The notes: generated by a model not told the origin, from the letters alone. A stretch of 64,000 bases of DNA from CAIXSC01 sp046349915 (GCA_046349915.1 JAXMBL010000012.1:62001-126000), one strand, 5' to 3'; positions 1 through 9,099 are shown, counted from the first letter of the stretch. Made by a program: numbers and translations.

Positions 1-1463
1 ACCATCGGCTGAACTCCCCAATGTCGGAGCAATTCATCCAGGATGCGACGGTTCGTGGCATGATCATCCACCACGACAATCGTGCGTCCCCGCAGTCGAC
101 CAGGGTCTGGCGATGGTTCAGGAATCAGGGGGCCAACCTCGAGCGGCAAGGTGAAGTGGAAGCGAGTCCCCTTGCCGAGTTCACTTTCGACCCAGATGCG
201 CCCTCCCGCCTGCTCCACAATCCGCCGAGCGATCGTGAGTCCGAGACCAGTTCCACCAAAGCGACGAGTGGTTGAAACGTCCGCCTGCGTGAAGGCTTCG
301 AAGATCAGTTCTTGTTTGTCTGGGGCGATACCCACTCCCGTGTCGGCCACGGTGAGTCGCAGCACGACCCCGCGATCCACCGCCGCCTCGACCGTGGCCT
401 CGACCAAGACCTCGCCACGCTCCGTGAACTTGATCGCGTTACCGACAAGATTCACAAGCACCTGTCGAATTCGAGCGGGGTCGCCAATCAACGACTCAGG
501 GACGCTGGGAGCGATCGCACATGCCAACTCGAGGCCCTTCGCATGAGCTCGAAGCGAAAATGGCTTGAGAGCTTCGTCGAGTGTTTGAGGAAGGTTGAAT
601 ACCACCCGCTCAAATTCCACTCGTCCCGATTCAATTTTCGAAAAGTCGAGTATCTCGTTGATGATCGTCAGTAACGACTCGCCCGAATGCAGCACAATGT
701 TCAGGTACTCGCGTTGAGTGGGATTCAGCGGCGTATCGAGCACTAATTCAGTCATGCCGATGATGGCGTTCATCGGCGTGCGAATCTCGTGACTCATGTT
801 CGCCAAGAACGCCCCTTTTGCTCGATTGGCTGACTCGGCCGACTCCCGCGCCTTCCGTGATTGCTCTTCGGCTTCCTTCAGTTGGGTGATGTCGTGCGCT
901 ACTGCGTAAAGCAAGGTTTCGCCAGGTGGAACCGCGGGACAAGTCCAACTTAACCAACAGTAAGAACCATCTCGTCGGCGATATCGATTCACGAAGTGGA
1001 CTGTGTCGGCGCCCGACGCCAGCCTACGTACCTCGCCGAGAGTTCGCTCGCGATCCTCGGGATGGACCATTTCAATGAAGGGGTGAGCCATCAGTTCTTC
1101 GATCGAGAACCCCAGAGTTGTTTCCCAGGCGGGATTCAGACGCTTGAAATAACCATCCGTGCCCGCGATACAGAGCAAGTCGAGCGACAAGTTAAAAAAA
1201 CGTTCGCGTTGATTCTGCAGGGCATGGCAGGCGTCAAGCTCGCGACGCAGCGTTTCGATCTGAGCGAATACGGCGGGGCCGATGCCCAGAGGCCCCAACG
1301 AGAAAGCGCCAGAATCGCTCGGGGGAAGAATCGGCTGCGATTGCTTTTTCTGCCCCAACCGCCAACCCAGCCACGCCGCGCCCACGACGGCAAGCATGGC
1401 CGCCACGACAATCGCGGTCGTGACGACAAAGAACGTCGATTGTGAAGAAGCGGCGGCCAACAT
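1..1463 (-). CDS. Hybrid PAS sensor histidine kinase, 3' end beyond window
   Basis: Membrane-anchored two-component sensor kinase that would autophosphorylate on His and pass phosphate to its own receiver domain. Read in reverse from ATG at 1463: one N-terminal membrane segment (about residues 8-30), a linker, a PAS domain (about 75-190, with NPAWETTLGFS), the HisKA box with the phospho-acceptor His in MSHEIRTPMNAIIG, then the HATPase domain with an N-box (NLVGNAIKFTERG), DTGVGI and GGTGLGLTI. A receiver domain has just begun (RTIVVVDDHATNRR) when the window ends, so the 3' end is missing. The gene starts 45 bp after the stop of the DUF1501 gene on the same strand, so the two may be cotranscribed. 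The domain calls are directly visible; the stimulus is unknown and the exact start is uncertain. Confidence 0.85.
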   Translation of the reverse strand, partial: MLAAASSQSTFFVVTTAIVVAAMLAVVGAAWLGWRLGQKKQSQPILPPSDSGAFSLGPLGIGPAVFAQIETLRRELDACHALQNQRERFFNLSLDLLCIAGTDGYFKRLNPAWETTLGFSIEELMAHPFIEMVHPEDRERTLGEVRRLASGADTVHFVNRYRRRDGSYCWLSWTCPAVPPGETLLYAVAHDITQLKEAEEQSRKARESAESANRAKGAFLANMSHEIRTPMNAIIGMTELVLDTPLNPTQREYLNIVLHSGESLLTIINEILDFSKIESGRVEFERVVFNLPQTLDEALKPFSLRAHAKGLELACAIAPSVPESLIGDPARIRQVLVNLVGNAIKFTERGEVLVEATVEAAVDRGVVLRLTVADTGVGIAPDKQELIFEAFTQADVSTTRRFGGTGLGLTIARRIVEQAGGRIWVESELGKGTRFHFTLPLEVGPLIPEPSPDPGRLRGRTIVVVDDHATNRRILDELLRHWGVQPM

Positions 1464-1507
1464 CGATGATCTCGAAGTGTCGAAGCGCTGGCCGCGCCCG
1501 CCGCGAC

Positions 1508-2902
1508 TCAGCCAATCAAACCCGGAATCGGGCTGTGTGCGGTAATTGCTCGAGACACGTCGCTCGGCAACCCCGTCATTAACCTTACCTCACCCACTCG
1601 CAGAAGGCTATGCATGATGGTCGACATCAGGTTGTCGATTCGCATCGGCTCGCTGAGCGGTTCACCAGCGTCGCGAGTCGAATGGCCGATCACTTGCCCC
1701 ATTCGCAAGCCGCCGCCCGCCAACAGGAGCGGCGACAAACCACCCCAGTGATCGCGTCCACCATTCTTGTTGATCCGCGGAGTGCGACCCATCTCGCCCG
1801 ATACTACCAGCAAGATCTTGTCGCTCAACCCGCGAGCGTGCAGGTCCTCGAGGAACGCGGATACCGCATAATCAAGCGGCCCGCCCATGTACTGCATCCC
1901 CTCTTCCATCGTGGCGTTATTCACATCGGCGTGCATGTCCCACACGAAGTTCGTGGTGACGGTCACAAACCCACAGCCCGCCTCGCAGAGCCGCCGCGAG
2001 AGCAGCAACAACTTGCCCAACGTCTTGGCGTTGTCCACATAGTTGTTGTAGTTGTTCCATTTACGGCTGATCTGGTCGGGTCTCACCAGCGGCGCCGTAT
2101 CGTATCGCTCGACCGTCTTTGGATCCTCTTGCTTGAGGTCGAACGCTCGAGCCACCCCGCCCAGAATCGTTTGAAACGCTTGCTCTTGAAAGCGATCGAC
2201 TCCTTCGAGTGTCCGCGCATCAATCGATCGCTTGATTTGGTCGAGTCCTTTGAGCAGATTGCGTCGATCGTCCAGATGGTCGGCCTTCAACGCGAGTTCC
2301 ATATCCTTCTGCATGTTGCCGCCGCCACCCGGGACAAACGGCGCATAGGCCGCTCCTAACGTACCCGAGCTATCGAACTTGCCGAACCCAAAGTTGGCTG
2401 GTTGAGTGGAAGCATCCACCGCTCGCGGAAACAACGCCGCGTTCGTCGGCATGCCGGTACGCGGATGGTTCGAACCCGCAACTCGCGAGTAAAGCGACCC
2501 AAGGTTCGCCCCCATGGTCTGCTTGCAGACAATCGGCTTGATGTCGTGATTTCCGTCCCCAGTCTGGTACGAACGAATGATCGCGAGCCGTTGAGCAAGC
2601 GATGCTAATCGCGGGAACGACGAGCCGAACGTGACTCCAGGGATCGTGGTTGGAATCTCGCCCGTCGCACTTCGGATCTCGGCGGGCGCGTCCATCTTCG
2701 GATCGAAGGTCTCGATCTGACTAGGGCCGCCATGCAAAAAGAGAAACACGACCGACTTGTCGGTCACCGGCCGTACCGACTCGGCCGCGCCAACGCTCGA
2801 CGCCATAAGGTCAGACAGAGTCCAACCGCCTAACCCCAGAGTGCCGATTCGCAAAAAATCGCGTCGCCCAAACTTACCCGCTGAATCGCGTACTGAAAGC
2901 AT
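1508..2902 (-). CDS. DUF1501 family Tat-exported protein
   Basis: Secreted protein of the DUF1501 family, which has an alkaline-phosphatase/sulfatase-like fold and is greatly expanded in planctomycetes. Its biochemical role is not established. The 464-residue protein opens with a twin-arginine signal (GRRDFLRIGTLGLGG, about residues 12-26). Family motifs follow: FLFLHGGPSQIETFDPK near residue 55, and SGEMGRTPRINKNGGRDHWG near 370, where Asp/His metal ligands would sit. Members are commonly encoded beside a DUF1549/DUF1553 cytochrome-like protein; none is adjacent here. The sensor kinase gene follows 45 bp downstream on the same strand. Start ATG at 2902 places the Tat motif correctly. Confidence 0.88.
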   Translation of the reverse strand: MLSVRDSAGKFGRRDFLRIGTLGLGGWTLSDLMASSVGAAESVRPVTDKSVVFLFLHGGPSQIETFDPKMDAPAEIRSATGEIPTTIPGVTFGSSFPRLASLAQRLAIIRSYQTGDGNHDIKPIVCKQTMGANLGSLYSRVAGSNHPRTGMPTNAALFPRAVDASTQPANFGFGKFDSSGTLGAAYAPFVPGGGGNMQKDMELALKADHLDDRRNLLKGLDQIKRSIDARTLEGVDRFQEQAFQTILGGVARAFDLKQEDPKTVERYDTAPLVRPDQISRKWNNYNNYVDNAKTLGKLLLLSRRLCEAGCGFVTVTTNFVWDMHADVNNATMEEGMQYMGGPLDYAVSAFLEDLHARGLSDKILLVVSGEMGRTPRINKNGGRDHWGGLSPLLLAGGGLRMGQVIGHSTRDAGEPLSEPMRIDNLMSTIMHSLLRVGEVRLMTGLPSDVSRAITAHSPIPGLIG

Positions 2903-3014
2903 CGCTTGGTCCGCCCGTGCCAGAAGAACGATCCGCCCTACCGCTTCGACAATTTCTCGACCTGATCGGCTATCTCAAACGTATCAACGCGACTGGATGA
3001 GTGCAAGGCGAAAG

Positions 3015-3119
3015 TTGGTCATTGGTCATTGGTCATTGGTCATTGGTCATTGGTCATTCGTCATTCGTCATTCGTCATTCGTCATTCGTCATTCGTCATT
3101 CGTCATTCGTCATTCGTCA
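3015..3119 (+). repeat. Heptanucleotide tandem array, 15 units (6 TTGGTCA + 9 TTCGTCA)
   Basis: Perfect 7-bp tandem repeats: TTGGTCA six times (3015-3056), then TTCGTCA nine times (3057-3119), total 105 bp. Because 7 is coprime to 3, the plus strand is open in all three frames (repeating L-V-I-G-H-W-S in the first block) while the reverse strand has a TGA in every frame. The rest of the 2903-3335 gap holds no convincing gene; TGACCAG/TGACCAA-like units recur at about 3315-3333. Confidence 0.95.
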
Positions 3120-3335
3120 TTCGTTGAGGTTCCGGTTTTCGATGGTCTTCGGCTCCCGGTGAAATTCGCTGTCGTGCAGTTTCACGAACTGGCGACTGAA
3201 CGCACCAAACCGCATTTCCCTGGATCGTCGTGTCGAACTGCAGGTAAGTCGGAAGTGTCTGAAAAGGAACAGGTTAAGGACTCTTCGGGCGACAAAAGCC
3301 AAGTACCCAGTCCCCAATGACCAGTGACCAGTGAC

Positions 3336-4379
3336 CTAAATGACCACCGTCTTGCCGGATTGAGCCGATTCGGTCTGCTTCTGGCACAGCACGAGTGCGT
3401 CGCAGGCGAGGTCGCCGTGTAGAATCTCCGAGGCCTGACCTGCTTCGATACTTTTCACGACTTCGGCGATTTCCGCCTCAAACGCTCGCTGCGGATTGCC
3501 ATCGCCCAGTTCGGGCACATGAGATTTTCCCTGCGAGTCGAAAATGGTGAGCGGAGTTAAGCGAGCGTCCCGGTCGGCGACGATGGCGAAATCGTACTGC
3601 AAGGTCGCTCGTTCCAAGTGAATCTCGAAACCGTGCGTGAAGGGACGCCCTTGTTGGTTGATCACGCCCGAGGTGGCGCTGACCACGAGCGACGGATCGG
3701 CAAACTGGAAAAACGTGTTGCAGTATTCGACCACTTCGCCTCGCAGCCGTCCCTGGCAGGTGACTGATTTCGGCATGCCGAACAGCAACCGAATAAAGTG
3801 AGCGTCATGGACGTGTAGATCGATCAATGGCCCACCCACTCGCTGCGGGTCGTAAAAGTCCTTCAACCACAGGGGGTCGGAAATGATGCGTCGGAAATGG
3901 CCGCCGAGTAGCTTGCCATACTGACCCGACGCGATGACCTGTCGAGCATGAGCGTACTCGTTGAAGAACGGCAGGACTTGGCCCACGAGTAGCTGACGGT
4001 TTGCCGCTTTGGCCGCGTCCACCAACCGACGACCATCTTCGGCGTTCAGCGCCAATGGTTTTTCGATGAACACATGCTTGCCCGCCGCAAACGCTCGCAG
4101 CGCCGAGTCGACATGCAGGTCTGGCGGCAGACAAATGTCGACCAAGTCGATGCTAGGGTCGGCCAGGAGGGCGTCGAGTTCCGAGTGGCGATCGACTCCC
4201 GTCAGGTCCACTTGTTCGCCCGGAGGACCAAAATTCCCCTGAATCCCACGCCAGTCGCCAGCCAGCTTTTTGGGATCGCGAGTGCAGATCGCGGCAAGCT
4301 GAACCGTGGGCACATTGCGGTAGGCCAGATAGTGGATCCAACCCATGAAGCCAATCCCTACGAGACCGATGCGCACCAT
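3336..4379 (-). CDS. Gfo/Idh/MocA family oxidoreductase
   Basis: NAD(P)-dependent dehydrogenase of the glucose-fructose oxidoreductase / inositol dehydrogenase family, usually acting on sugars or cyclitols. The N-terminal Rossmann fold begins at once (MVRIGLVGIGFMGWIHYLAY, glycine motif GxGxMG), and the family signature EKPLALN follows near residue 112. A C-terminal substrate domain carries GGPLIDLHVHDAHFIRLLFG, with the His that normally sits in the active site. An upstream ATG at 4400 would add seven residues; I prefer 4379 because GGAGAG lies about 6 nt before it. No signal peptide is seen, so it is cytoplasmic. It is a lone gene between two heptamer arrays; the substrate cannot be told. 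Confidence 0.88.
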   Translation of the reverse strand: MVRIGLVGIGFMGWIHYLAYRNVPTVQLAAICTRDPKKLAGDWRGIQGNFGPPGEQVDLTGVDRHSELDALLADPSIDLVDICLPPDLHVDSALRAFAAGKHVFIEKPLALNAEDGRRLVDAAKAANRQLLVGQVLPFFNEYAHARQVIASGQYGKLLGGHFRRIISDPLWLKDFYDPQRVGGPLIDLHVHDAHFIRLLFGMPKSVTCQGRLRGEVVEYCNTFFQFADPSLVVSATSGVINQQGRPFTHGFEIHLERATLQYDFAIVADRDARLTPLTIFDSQGKSHVPELGDGNPQRAFEAEIAEVVKSIEAGQASEILHGDLACDALVLCQKQTESAQSGKTVVI

Positions 4380-4477
4380 TGAAGTCTCTCCATCGAGCAT
4401 AGACTGAACTCGGACCGTTCCCCCTGGAAGCCGCTCAGTTTACGAGAAACCACCGAGAGGCGACAGGCGCGGCCAAT

Positions 4478-4582
4478 TTGGTCATTGGTCATTGGTCATT
4501 GGTCATTGGTCATTGGTCATTGGTCATTGGTCATTGGTCATTGGTCATTGGTCATTGGTCATTGGTCATTGGTCATTGGTCA
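4478..4582 (+). repeat. Heptanucleotide tandem array, 15 x TTGGTCA
   Basis: Fifteen perfect TTGGTCA units, 105 bp, in the same orientation as the array at 3015-3119. The two arrays have identical unit number and flank the oxidoreductase gene. Reading frames through it give only repeated L-V-I-G-H-W-S, so the ORFs here are not genes. Confidence 0.95.
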
Positions 4583-4818
4583 TTGGTGCGCCCCCCCTTC
4601 CGTGCGGTTCTGTGTCTTTCCGTGGCTAGTTCCCTTCCGTGGCTCGTTCGATTTTGTCTTTCTTGGAGAAACGTATCAAGAAACATTGATTCAAGTGGTC
4701 GAAGAAGCTATAAGGTGTACTTCCCCAACTTGAGGGCTTGCGAAGGGCGAGTGGGGCGACCTTAACGGCGGCGGTGTTCCGGACGAGTCACGTTTCGTGA
4801 AATGCGAGGAGGTTTCCG

Positions 4819-6087
4819 ATGCTTCAAGTGATGGCGGGCGGTAAGTCGGCTTTTTGCGACGGGGTGTCACGTCGCAATTTTATGCGGATTGGGGCGTTGG
4901 GAGTTGGTGGCCTGACGCTAGCAGACGTACTGCGAGCCGAAGCATCGACGGGAAAGAGCGGCTCACATAAGGCCGTAATCAACATTCACTTGGGCGGCGG
5001 ACCTTCGCACCAAGACATGTTTGACCTGAAGCCGGAAGCTCCTGTTGAGTTCCGCGGCGAGTTCAATCCGATCAAGACAAACGTTAGCGGGATTGAGATT
5101 TGCGAACACATGCCTCAGTTGGCTCAGATGGCCGACAAGTACGCGATCTTGCGATCGTTGGTCGGCATGTACGACGATCACAGCAACTTCCACACTCAGA
5201 CCGGATTCGGTCGCAACGACCTGCGTAACGTCGGTGGACGCCCCTCGCTCGGCAGCGTGGTCGCTCGCATGCAGGGTCCCACCAGCGGCGGCGCTCCGCC
5301 GTTCGTCAGTTACAACGGCGGCTATCCGGGCTATCTTGGACCGGTTTACAAGCCATATCAACCGCAAGGCGGCGACCTGCGGCTGGTCGGCGGCATGACT
5401 GCCGACCGACTTGAATCTCGCACGAACTTGCTGGGTTCACTCGACCGCATTCGTCGCGACTTGGACGCCAGCGGCCAGATGGGCGCCATGGACTCGTTCA
5501 CTCAACGGGCCGTGGGGGTGGTCACGTCGGGCAAAGTCGCCGATGCACTCGACCTGAACAAAGAATCGCCCGAGTTACGCGAGCGATACGGCAAAAACGA
5601 TGGCACGATGTTCCTGACGGCACGCCGTTTGATCGAGGCGGGGGTGCGAGTGGTCACGTTTGATTGGGGTGGCTGGGACACGCACGGGAACAACTTCTCG
5701 CAATTGAAAACTCAGTTGCCCAAGTTGGATCGTGCGTTGAGCGCCTTGATTCAGGACCTGAGCGACCGCGGAATGGATCAAGATGTGACGATCGTGATGT
5801 GGGGCGAATTTGGTCGCACGCCGCGAGTGAACGCGGGTGCGGGCCGCGATCACTGGTCACGCCTCTCAATGGGTTTCCTCGCGGGCGGCGGAATGAAGAC
5901 GGGCCAGGTCATCGGCAGCTCCACTCGCTTTGCCGAGGACGCCAAGGATCGTCCGGTTCACTTGCTGGAAGTCTTCGCCACGCTCTATCACAACTTGGGC
6001 ATCGACGAAAGCGCTCGATTGATTGACCCGAGTGGTCGGCCGCAGACGCTGGTTGAGCAGCGGAAGCCGATACGCGAGCTGCTGTAA
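4819..6087 (+). CDS. DUF1501 family Tat-exported protein
   Basis: Second DUF1501 protein (422 residues), a homologue of the one at 1508-2902 but clearly different in sequence. The Tat signal SRRNFMRIGALGVGG lies at about residues 17-31. Family motifs: NIHLGGGPSHQDMFDLKPEA near 55 and WGEFGRTPRVNAGAGRDHWS near 330, plus VRVVTFDWGGWDTHGNN in the middle, which supplies further candidate metal ligands. ATG at 4819 is preceded by GAGGAGG about 7 nt upstream, a strong ribosome binding site. No cytochrome-type partner gene follows. The enzymatic role is unknown for the family. Confidence 0.9.
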   Translation: MLQVMAGGKSAFCDGVSRRNFMRIGALGVGGLTLADVLRAEASTGKSGSHKAVINIHLGGGPSHQDMFDLKPEAPVEFRGEFNPIKTNVSGIEICEHMPQLAQMADKYAILRSLVGMYDDHSNFHTQTGFGRNDLRNVGGRPSLGSVVARMQGPTSGGAPPFVSYNGGYPGYLGPVYKPYQPQGGDLRLVGGMTADRLESRTNLLGSLDRIRRDLDASGQMGAMDSFTQRAVGVVTSGKVADALDLNKESPELRERYGKNDGTMFLTARRLIEAGVRVVTFDWGGWDTHGNNFSQLKTQLPKLDRALSALIQDLSDRGMDQDVTIVMWGEFGRTPRVNAGAGRDHWSRLSMGFLAGGGMKTGQVIGSSTRFAEDAKDRPVHLLEVFATLYHNLGIDESARLIDPSGRPQTLVEQRKPIRELL

Positions 6088-6148
6088 TCGGCCGACCATC
6101 GAACGAGTCGAGCTTGGTTCGATTTGTCCAATCGATGAAAAATAAAAA

Positions 6149-6176
6149 CGCCCCTTCCGCGAGCTGCGGAAGGGGC
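6149..6176 (-). terminator. Rho-independent terminator for the 6276-6599 gene
   Basis: Perfect 12-bp stem (CGCCCCTTCCGC / GCGGAAGGGGCG) with a 4-5 nt loop. On the minus strand it is followed by TTTTTATTTTT, so it ends transcription of the minus-strand gene at 6276-6599. The plus side has no T-run, but the hairpin may also slow transcription of the convergent DUF1501 gene. Confidence 0.88.
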
Positions 6177-6275
6177 GATTGCGTTTGAGCAAATTCAGTC
6201 GATCGGTCGGTGACACTAGCCGTTAGGGACGCTAGCTGCTGCTGGCATTAGCGACTCGCGACTCGCGAGATTAGC

Positions 6276-6599
6276 CTACCAGCCCATCACCATGTTCGAC
6301 TCGATCACTTTGCGAGCGCGATCCAGATCATCGCCCGTTTCGTGCATGTAGAGGCGAATGGCATGCACTTTGTCGCCCGAGGCTTTCGCGAGGCAATCGC
6401 GGGCGATATCGCAGGGACTGTGTTTGTTGGTCAGTCCAAGGACCCCCTTCGAGATGACCCAGGTGTCGCGAGGCCGCTTGGTCATGCGGATCACTTTGTC
6501 GCCAGGGTAGGCATCTTTGACGACATTCGTCGCCGCCTCTTCGTCACCTGCCCAGGTGATGATAATGTGGGCGTCCGTTTCTACCTCGAAAAGTGGCAT
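6276..6599 (-). CDS. Small conserved hypothetical protein, 107 aa
   Basis: Cytoplasmic acidic/basic mixed protein, family not recognised. It begins MPLFEVETDAHIIITWAGDE, a beta-strand-like start, and ends in a predicted helix (DDLDRARKVIESNMVMGW). An ATG at 6638 would add 13 residues, but the 6599 ATG has a strong AAGGAGA Shine-Dalgarno sequence 5 nt upstream, so I use it. It ends with its own terminator at 6149-6176 and is divergent from the TPR gene. No signal peptide or membrane segment is visible. Confidence 0.7.
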   Translation of the reverse strand: MPLFEVETDAHIIITWAGDEEAATNVVKDAYPGDKVIRMTKRPRDTWVISKGVLGLTNKHSPCDIARDCLAKASGDKVHAIRLYMHETGDDLDRARKVIESNMVMGW

Positions 6600-6724
6600 G
6601 GTATTCTCCTTAGCTATTCGGACAACGGGACTTTCCACGACGTTGATGGTACTCGATCCACCGGGCTTCTGAAAGCGCCGTGAAGAGAGACCCGTCCGCG
6701 GGACCTCGTACTAGGGATCAGTTG

Positions 6725-7669
6725 ATGAATCGGGATCAGCCAGACAGCGAACACAATCAGCTCGACCGCCGTACGTCGGACCACTCCGACGAGCGGCCCC
6801 CATCCGGTTCAGGCACGGGGGCCATGGGCCGCAAATGGACGACTCGCGTCGTCATCTTGCTCTTCGTCCTCCTGGTCTGTGGGCCGCTTCTCTTCTCTCA
6901 GTTCCCCACCGAAGTCGCTCGTTGGCACCAGGCGGCGGCCGTTGAGGCGTTTCTGGATGGCAACTTAGATCAAGCTCGTCAGTCGCTGGCTCAAGCCTTG
7001 GAGTGGGCGCCGGGCGATGTATGGCTGTTAGTCCAACGAGCAAGTTGGGAACGCGAATTGGGGAATTACGAGCAAGCGCTCGCGACCTGTGAAGAGGCTC
7101 TAGAGCGCGGCGACGTCCCCCTGCGAGTCTATTGGGAGCGGAGCCAAATCTACCAACACATGGGACGGTGGCAGGACGCCGTGGAAGACTGGCGCAAAAT
7201 CGAGAGTATCGTCCAGCAGGGCGGGGTAGCGATGTCCGAAGCCACGGTCCTCAATGGTCTGGCGTACGCCCGAGCACTCGCCAACATCGAACTCGACGAA
7301 GCCCTGCGCGACGTCAATCGTTCCTTGGAACTGACCGGGAAGCAAGCCGCTCTGCTGGACACGCGGGGATACATCCATTTCCGACGCGGGGCGTTCGAGT
7401 CGGCTCGAGCCGATCTGAATGAAGCCATCAGCCTGTTGGAAGCCGAACAACGTTCAGGGGGCTCGCAAGACAAAACAAAAGGTCGTGAAACCACGCACGA
7501 AGACCCTCGCGAGGAACGACGGTTGAAAAAAGAGCGAGACCACACGCTGGCTGTCTTGCTCTACCATCGCCTTCTCATCCTCGAAGAACTCGAGGCGGAA
7601 GTGGAAGCAGACATGGATCGCAAGCGAATCGTCGAACTGGGATTCGAACCGAGCGAGAAGTTGTTCTAG
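6725..7669 (+). CDS. Membrane-anchored TPR protein
   Basis: About 314 residues. A charged hydrophilic N-terminus is followed by one membrane segment (VVILLFVLLVCGPLLFSQFP), then tetratricopeptide-type helix pairs: AAAVEAFLDGNLDQARQSL, ASWERELGNYEQALATCEEA, RSQIYQHMGRWQDAVEDWRK and a fourth around LLDTRGYIHFRRGAFESARA. TPR domains act as protein-docking scaffolds; the partner is unknown. A GTG at 6680 is an alternative start; ATG 6725 has AGGGA 7 nt upstream. The stop codon TAG (7667-7669) lies inside the left copy of an 8-bp direct repeat that flanks the next element. Confidence 0.78.
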   Translation: MNRDQPDSEHNQLDRRTSDHSDERPPSGSGTGAMGRKWTTRVVILLFVLLVCGPLLFSQFPTEVARWHQAAAVEAFLDGNLDQARQSLAQALEWAPGDVWLLVQRASWERELGNYEQALATCEEALERGDVPLRVYWERSQIYQHMGRWQDAVEDWRKIESIVQQGGVAMSEATVLNGLAYARALANIELDEALRDVNRSLELTGKQAALLDTRGYIHFRRGAFESARADLNEAISLLEAEQRSGGSQDKTKGRETTHEDPREERRLKKERDHTLAVLLYHRLLILEELEAEVEADMDRKRIVELGFEPSEKLF

Positions 7670-7960
7670 GCCGCCGGACGAAAAAACTACCAGCAGACCC
7701 ACTCCTGGGTGAGCGGGGCGGGAATGCGGGATTGGGCGGCCAGAACTGCCTCGAATGGACGAGTGACTTGGGCCGCCCAGTCCCTAAGTCCAGCTCCGAT
7801 TACTCAGGTCGCCGCTGAAGTCTTGCGCAACGCATGATCGATCAAAGGCGAGCGGCGAAAGGCGGTCACAGCACTCTCGCTAAACCATCGATTTCGCCCG
7901 CCTTCCGCAGCTTCGCCTATGTTCGATCATGTGGGTCTGCTGGTAGTTTTTTCGTCCGGC
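7670..7960. mobile_element. MITE-like non-coding element with 30-bp TIRs and 8-bp target duplication
   Basis: Perfect 30-bp terminal inverted repeats at 7673-7702 and 7931-7960. The element is flanked by an 8-bp direct repeat TGTTCTAG at 7662-7669 and 7961-7968, with three extra bases (GCC) at the left end. Two internal imperfect inverted repeats give further hairpins: 7728-7741 with 7770-7784, and about 7834-7865 with 7898-7930. It has no ORF of transposase size. It sits between two convergent genes and both stop codons fall within the direct-repeat copies. I infer a non-autonomous transposed element; a structured bidirectional terminator is the alternative. Confidence 0.75.
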
Positions 7961-7964
7961 TGTT

Positions 7965-8879
7965 CTAGCGCGATTCAACGCCTCCGCCCGCATGCACGCA
8001 GACTCGATTGCGTCCCCCTTGCTTGGCCGCGTAGAGCGCCTCGTCGGCTCGCGTGAGGATCGTCACGACATCGTCGCCCGATTTCGCCTCGGCCACGCCG
8101 CAACTGACGGTTACGCCGAGATGAGCTTGGATGGAGAGACGGAGGCCGTCGGCGCACAGTAAAGCACTTGCACTGTCCGCTTCGGGCATCATCACCACGA
8201 ATTCCTCGCCGCCGTAGCGAGTCACGATGTCGGTCTTGCCGACATGCTTGGCGAGATGCTGGGCGACTTGCTGCAGGATTCGGTCGCCCTGCAAATGCCC
8301 TCGTTCGTCGTTAATCCGTTTGAAGTGGTCGATATCGAACATGGCGATCGCGAACGTCCGATCGTTCAGGGCGAAGCGAGCCAGCATGGCGGCGAGGTCG
8401 TCATCCAGGGCATGGCGATTGCCCACGCCGGTCAGCGAGTCGATGCGAGTTTCACTGATCTGCATCAGCATGTTGGTTTGGCGACGGATATCGTAGTAGG
8501 TCTGAGCAACCTCGCTGGCCAGCGGGACGATCGAACGCAAGAGGCGGCTGGCTTCGTCGCAGACTTCCAGGCCGACCAAACCGTTGGGCTGATTCGCCAA
8601 ATCATCAATGCGAGTCTTGAACTTCAGGATATCGGAATGATGCCGAGTGACTCGGAGGCGGAGTCCGCGTGAAATGGACTCGAGTTCGCGGAGAATGCCG
8701 CGAATGCGATTGATGTCGTGACGAGAGTTGCTGACGGCCTCGCGACGGACTCGCTGGTGCCACGTCACGAAGTAGCCAATCAATACGACGAGCGCTAGGC
8801 CTACCGGTGGCGGTAGTCCAAACGACCAGATGCTGAGTTCGGCGATTAGCCAGGGCGACACCACGGTGGTTTCGCTCAT
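7965..8879 (-). CDS. GGDEF-domain diguanylate cyclase, membrane-anchored
   Basis: Probably makes cyclic di-GMP from two GTP. One membrane segment near the N-terminus (PPPVGLALVVLIGYFVTW), a helical signalling region (about 55-145), then a GGDEF domain beginning at DSLTGVGNRHALDDDLAAML with FDIDHFKRINDERGH and the active-site loop RYGGEEFVVMMPEAD. GGEEF is a catalytically competent variant. The inhibitory I-site RxxD five residues before the loop reads GKTD, so product inhibition by the usual site looks lost. An upstream TTG start at 8948 is possible; ATG 8879 gives about 304 residues. The stop codon lies in the right copy of the TGTTCTAG repeat. Confidence 0.87.
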   Translation of the reverse strand: MSETTVVSPWLIAELSIWSFGLPPPVGLALVVLIGYFVTWHQRVRREAVSNSRHDINRIRGILRELESISRGLRLRVTRHHSDILKFKTRIDDLANQPNGLVGLEVCDEASRLLRSIVPLASEVAQTYYDIRRQTNMLMQISETRIDSLTGVGNRHALDDDLAAMLARFALNDRTFAIAMFDIDHFKRINDERGHLQGDRILQQVAQHLAKHVGKTDIVTRYGGEEFVVMMPEADSASALLCADGLRLSIQAHLGVTVSCGVAEAKSGDDVVTILTRADEALYAAKQGGRNRVCVHAGGGVESR

Positions 8880-9099
8880 CAATGAGGAATTAAGTGTCAG
8901 TGAATGTGTAGCATTAAGGGAAGCGTAGGTCACGATTCTGGCAGGCAAGTGTCATGCCAGTTGAAGTTTTGCATCGTGGAAGCCGATGGAGCTTTGACAG
9001 GAAGTAGTCAGGATCACGGAGGCAATCAGTTGTCTCGCTGTAACCTGTTGTCGAGTATGGCTTTGCGTGTTTGTTGAGGTTTCGCTTGGGTTTGATCCC

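Noticed and set aside
3015..4582. CRISPR array
   Set aside because: Units are 7 bp, contiguous, and without spacers; no cas genes are nearby.
4478..4765. ORFs of repeated L-V-I-G-H-W-S residues over the heptamer array
   Set aside because: All plus-strand frames are open simply because the 7-bp unit has no stop in any frame; no ribosome binding site and no protein-like sequence follows.
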